DNA from: Candidatus Auribacterota bacterium
Lineage (GTDB): Bacteria; Auribacterota; UBA6266
Length of the DNA: 15,709 nt
Assembly: GCA_016933315.1 (NCBI GenBank)
Contig: JAFGBE010000162.1
Coordinates: 1-15,709 of the forward strand
Direction: 5' to 3'
Under the pieces are notes generated by a model. It was given only the letters and a program-made list of their open reading frames with translations, was not told where the DNA came from and did no database searches. Position 1 is the stretch's first letter. Each line of letters begins with the position of its first letter. The position numbers and the translations under genes were made by a program. Of this stretch, positions 14,761 to 15,709 are shown piece by piece.

Positions 14761-15549
14761 ATGAATACTGAAGATATCAAAAAGATGAAAGCTCTCGGAA
14801 AAAAAATCGTTGCGGTTACCGCATATGACTGGGCGACTGCGTCCCTGTGCAGGGCGGCGGCGCCGGATATTGTGCTGGTGGGGGATTCCCTGTCCATGGT
14901 GGCCCTCGGTTACGATAATACTCTTCCGGTAACGGTTGACGAGATGGTGCATCATACGAAAGCGGTCGTAAGAGCCGGGCTTGATTCTCTTGTCGTGGCG
15001 GATATGCCTTTTATGTCGTTTAATGTTTCGATGGAGGCGACTGTTTATAACGCGGGGCGGTTTATAAAAGAAGCCGGAGCGCAGGCCGTAAAAATAGAAG
15101 GTGGCAGAGAGGTCTCTTCCGTGGTGAAACTGCTTGTCGACAGGGGTATACCCGTAATGGGCCATGTCGGCTTGACTCCTCAGGATGTGCTGGTCCTCGG
15201 GGGGTATAAAGTACAGGCGAAAACGCCCGAGAAAATAGAATTTCTGATGAAAGACGCTGCGGCTTTGAGGGATGCGGGCGCGTTTTCTGTCGTGCTTGAA
15301 TGTGTCCCGGCCGAGGTGGGCAAATTAGTGTCAGCTTCGGTTGATATTCCCGTTATAGGGATAGGCGCCGGCCCTTTCTGCGACGGCCAAATAATGGTTT
15401 TCAGTGATTTGACGGGTTTGTATGAAAAGAAAAAAGCAAAATTTGTAAAGGTTTACGCCGATGCCGGCGGCGTGATAAAAAATGCCGTAAAGAAGTATGC
15501 GGATGAAGTGCGCAAAGGCGAGTTTCCCGACAAGGAACATTCGTATTAA
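14761..15549 (+). CDS. panB: 3-methyl-2-oxobutanoate hydroxymethyltransferase
   Basis: A 262-residue TIM-barrel enzyme that adds a hydroxymethyl group from methylene-tetrahydrofolate to ketoisovalerate, the first step of pantothenate and CoA synthesis. Metal and substrate residues are recognisable: D42 in VGDSLSM, D81 in VVADMPFMSF, E113 in VKIEGG, H135 in MGHVGLTPQ, and the catalytic E180 in VVLECVP. The block VIGIGAGPFCDGQIMV (198-213) completes the active-site region. The ATG follows folK by 8 bp with AGGGCGGGA as a usable binding site. The co-location with folK links folate supply to a folate-using enzyme. The usual partner panC is not seen before the window ends, and the next 160 bp are non-coding. 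Confidence 0.97.
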   Translation: MNTEDIKKMKALGKKIVAVTAYDWATASLCRAAAPDIVLVGDSLSMVALGYDNTLPVTVDEMVHHTKAVVRAGLDSLVVADMPFMSFNVSMEATVYNAGRFIKEAGAQAVKIEGGREVSSVVKLLVDRGIPVMGHVGLTPQDVLVLGGYKVQAKTPEKIEFLMKDAAALRDAGAFSVVLECVPAEVGKLVSASVDIPVIGIGAGPFCDGQIMVFSDLTGLYEKKKAKFVKVYADAGGVIKNAVKKYADEVRKGEFPDKEHSY

Positions 15550-15597
15550 ATAGTTAACACTTAAACAGGAAAAATAAAAGACAAAACAAAGAATTGG

Positions 15598-15709
15598 AAC
15601 CACAGATATACACAGATTTGCACAGATAGTAAAAATAGAAAGAGAAGAAATCAAGTTATGTAATAAAAATAAAAGTTTTATCTGTGATTATCTGTGCTAT
15701 CTGTGGTTA
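15598..15709. repeat. Inverted repeat built of three phased CACAGAT units per arm
   Basis: The left arm (15598-15628) carries CACAGAT at 15601, 15611 and 15621. The right arm (15679-15709) carries the reverse complement ATCTGTG at 15680, 15690 and 15699. The outer 11 bp of the arms match exactly (AACCACAGATA at 15598-15608 against 15698-15708 on the other strand), and the rest matches apart from a 1-nt length difference and the variable spacers. Between the arms lie about 50 bp of A-rich sequence with no open frame. The arrangement resembles dispersed CACAGAT-type repeats I have seen in environmental bacterial genomes, or a short miniature inverted-repeat element. Together with 15550-15597, which shows nothing, this is the entire non-coding end of the window. 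It may extend past the edge. Confidence 0.8.

Noticed and set aside
15598..15709. CRISPR array
   Set aside because: The repeated unit is only 7 bp with 2-3 bp spacers and the arms are inverted, so it lacks the repeat-spacer form.

Overview
The window is a compact stretch of bacterial chromosome of roughly mid GC content. Every gene lies on the + strand, and the content is housekeeping and anabolic. Two features suggest a Gram-negative lineage from, or near, the PVC superphylum, with Omnitrophota as my best guess: a diaminopimelate-type lysine pathway that uses DapL, and a LysA whose PLP lysine sits in an SVKSCSN context. This placement is inference from gene set and motif style, not from a marker-gene tree.

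Layout. (1) 1-99 holds the last 32 codons of an unidentified protein. (2) 153-836 is a sigma70-type promoter followed by a CvpA-family membrane protein gene. (3) 883-1831 is a promoter, rplM (L13), rpsI (S9) and a textbook intrinsic terminator. (4) A perfect-consensus promoter at 1866-1894 opens a tightly packed run of 14 genes to 15549: argC, argJ, argB, argD, argG, argH, a small winged-helix-like protein, lysA, dapF, dapA, dapB, dapL, folK and panB. No gap between these genes exceeds 47 bp, four junctions overlap, and I see no internal terminator or strong promoter. (5) 15550-15709 is non-coding and contains an inverted repeat of CACAGAT units running to the window edge.

How the genes work together. 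ArgJ (recycling acetyl transfer), ArgB, ArgC and ArgD make ornithine by the cyclic acetyl route; ArgG and ArgH turn citrulline into arginine. The ornithine carbamoyltransferase gene argF, often found between argD and argG, is absent here. DapA, DapB, DapL and DapF make meso-diaminopimelate for peptidoglycan, and LysA decarboxylates it to lysine. FolK (folate) and PanB (pantothenate, using methylene-tetrahydrofolate) close the run. No new enzyme system is evident. The points most worth following are the unassigned winged-helix protein between the arginine and lysine blocks, the single-promoter super-operon arrangement, the argF gap, and the phased inverted repeat at the right edge.
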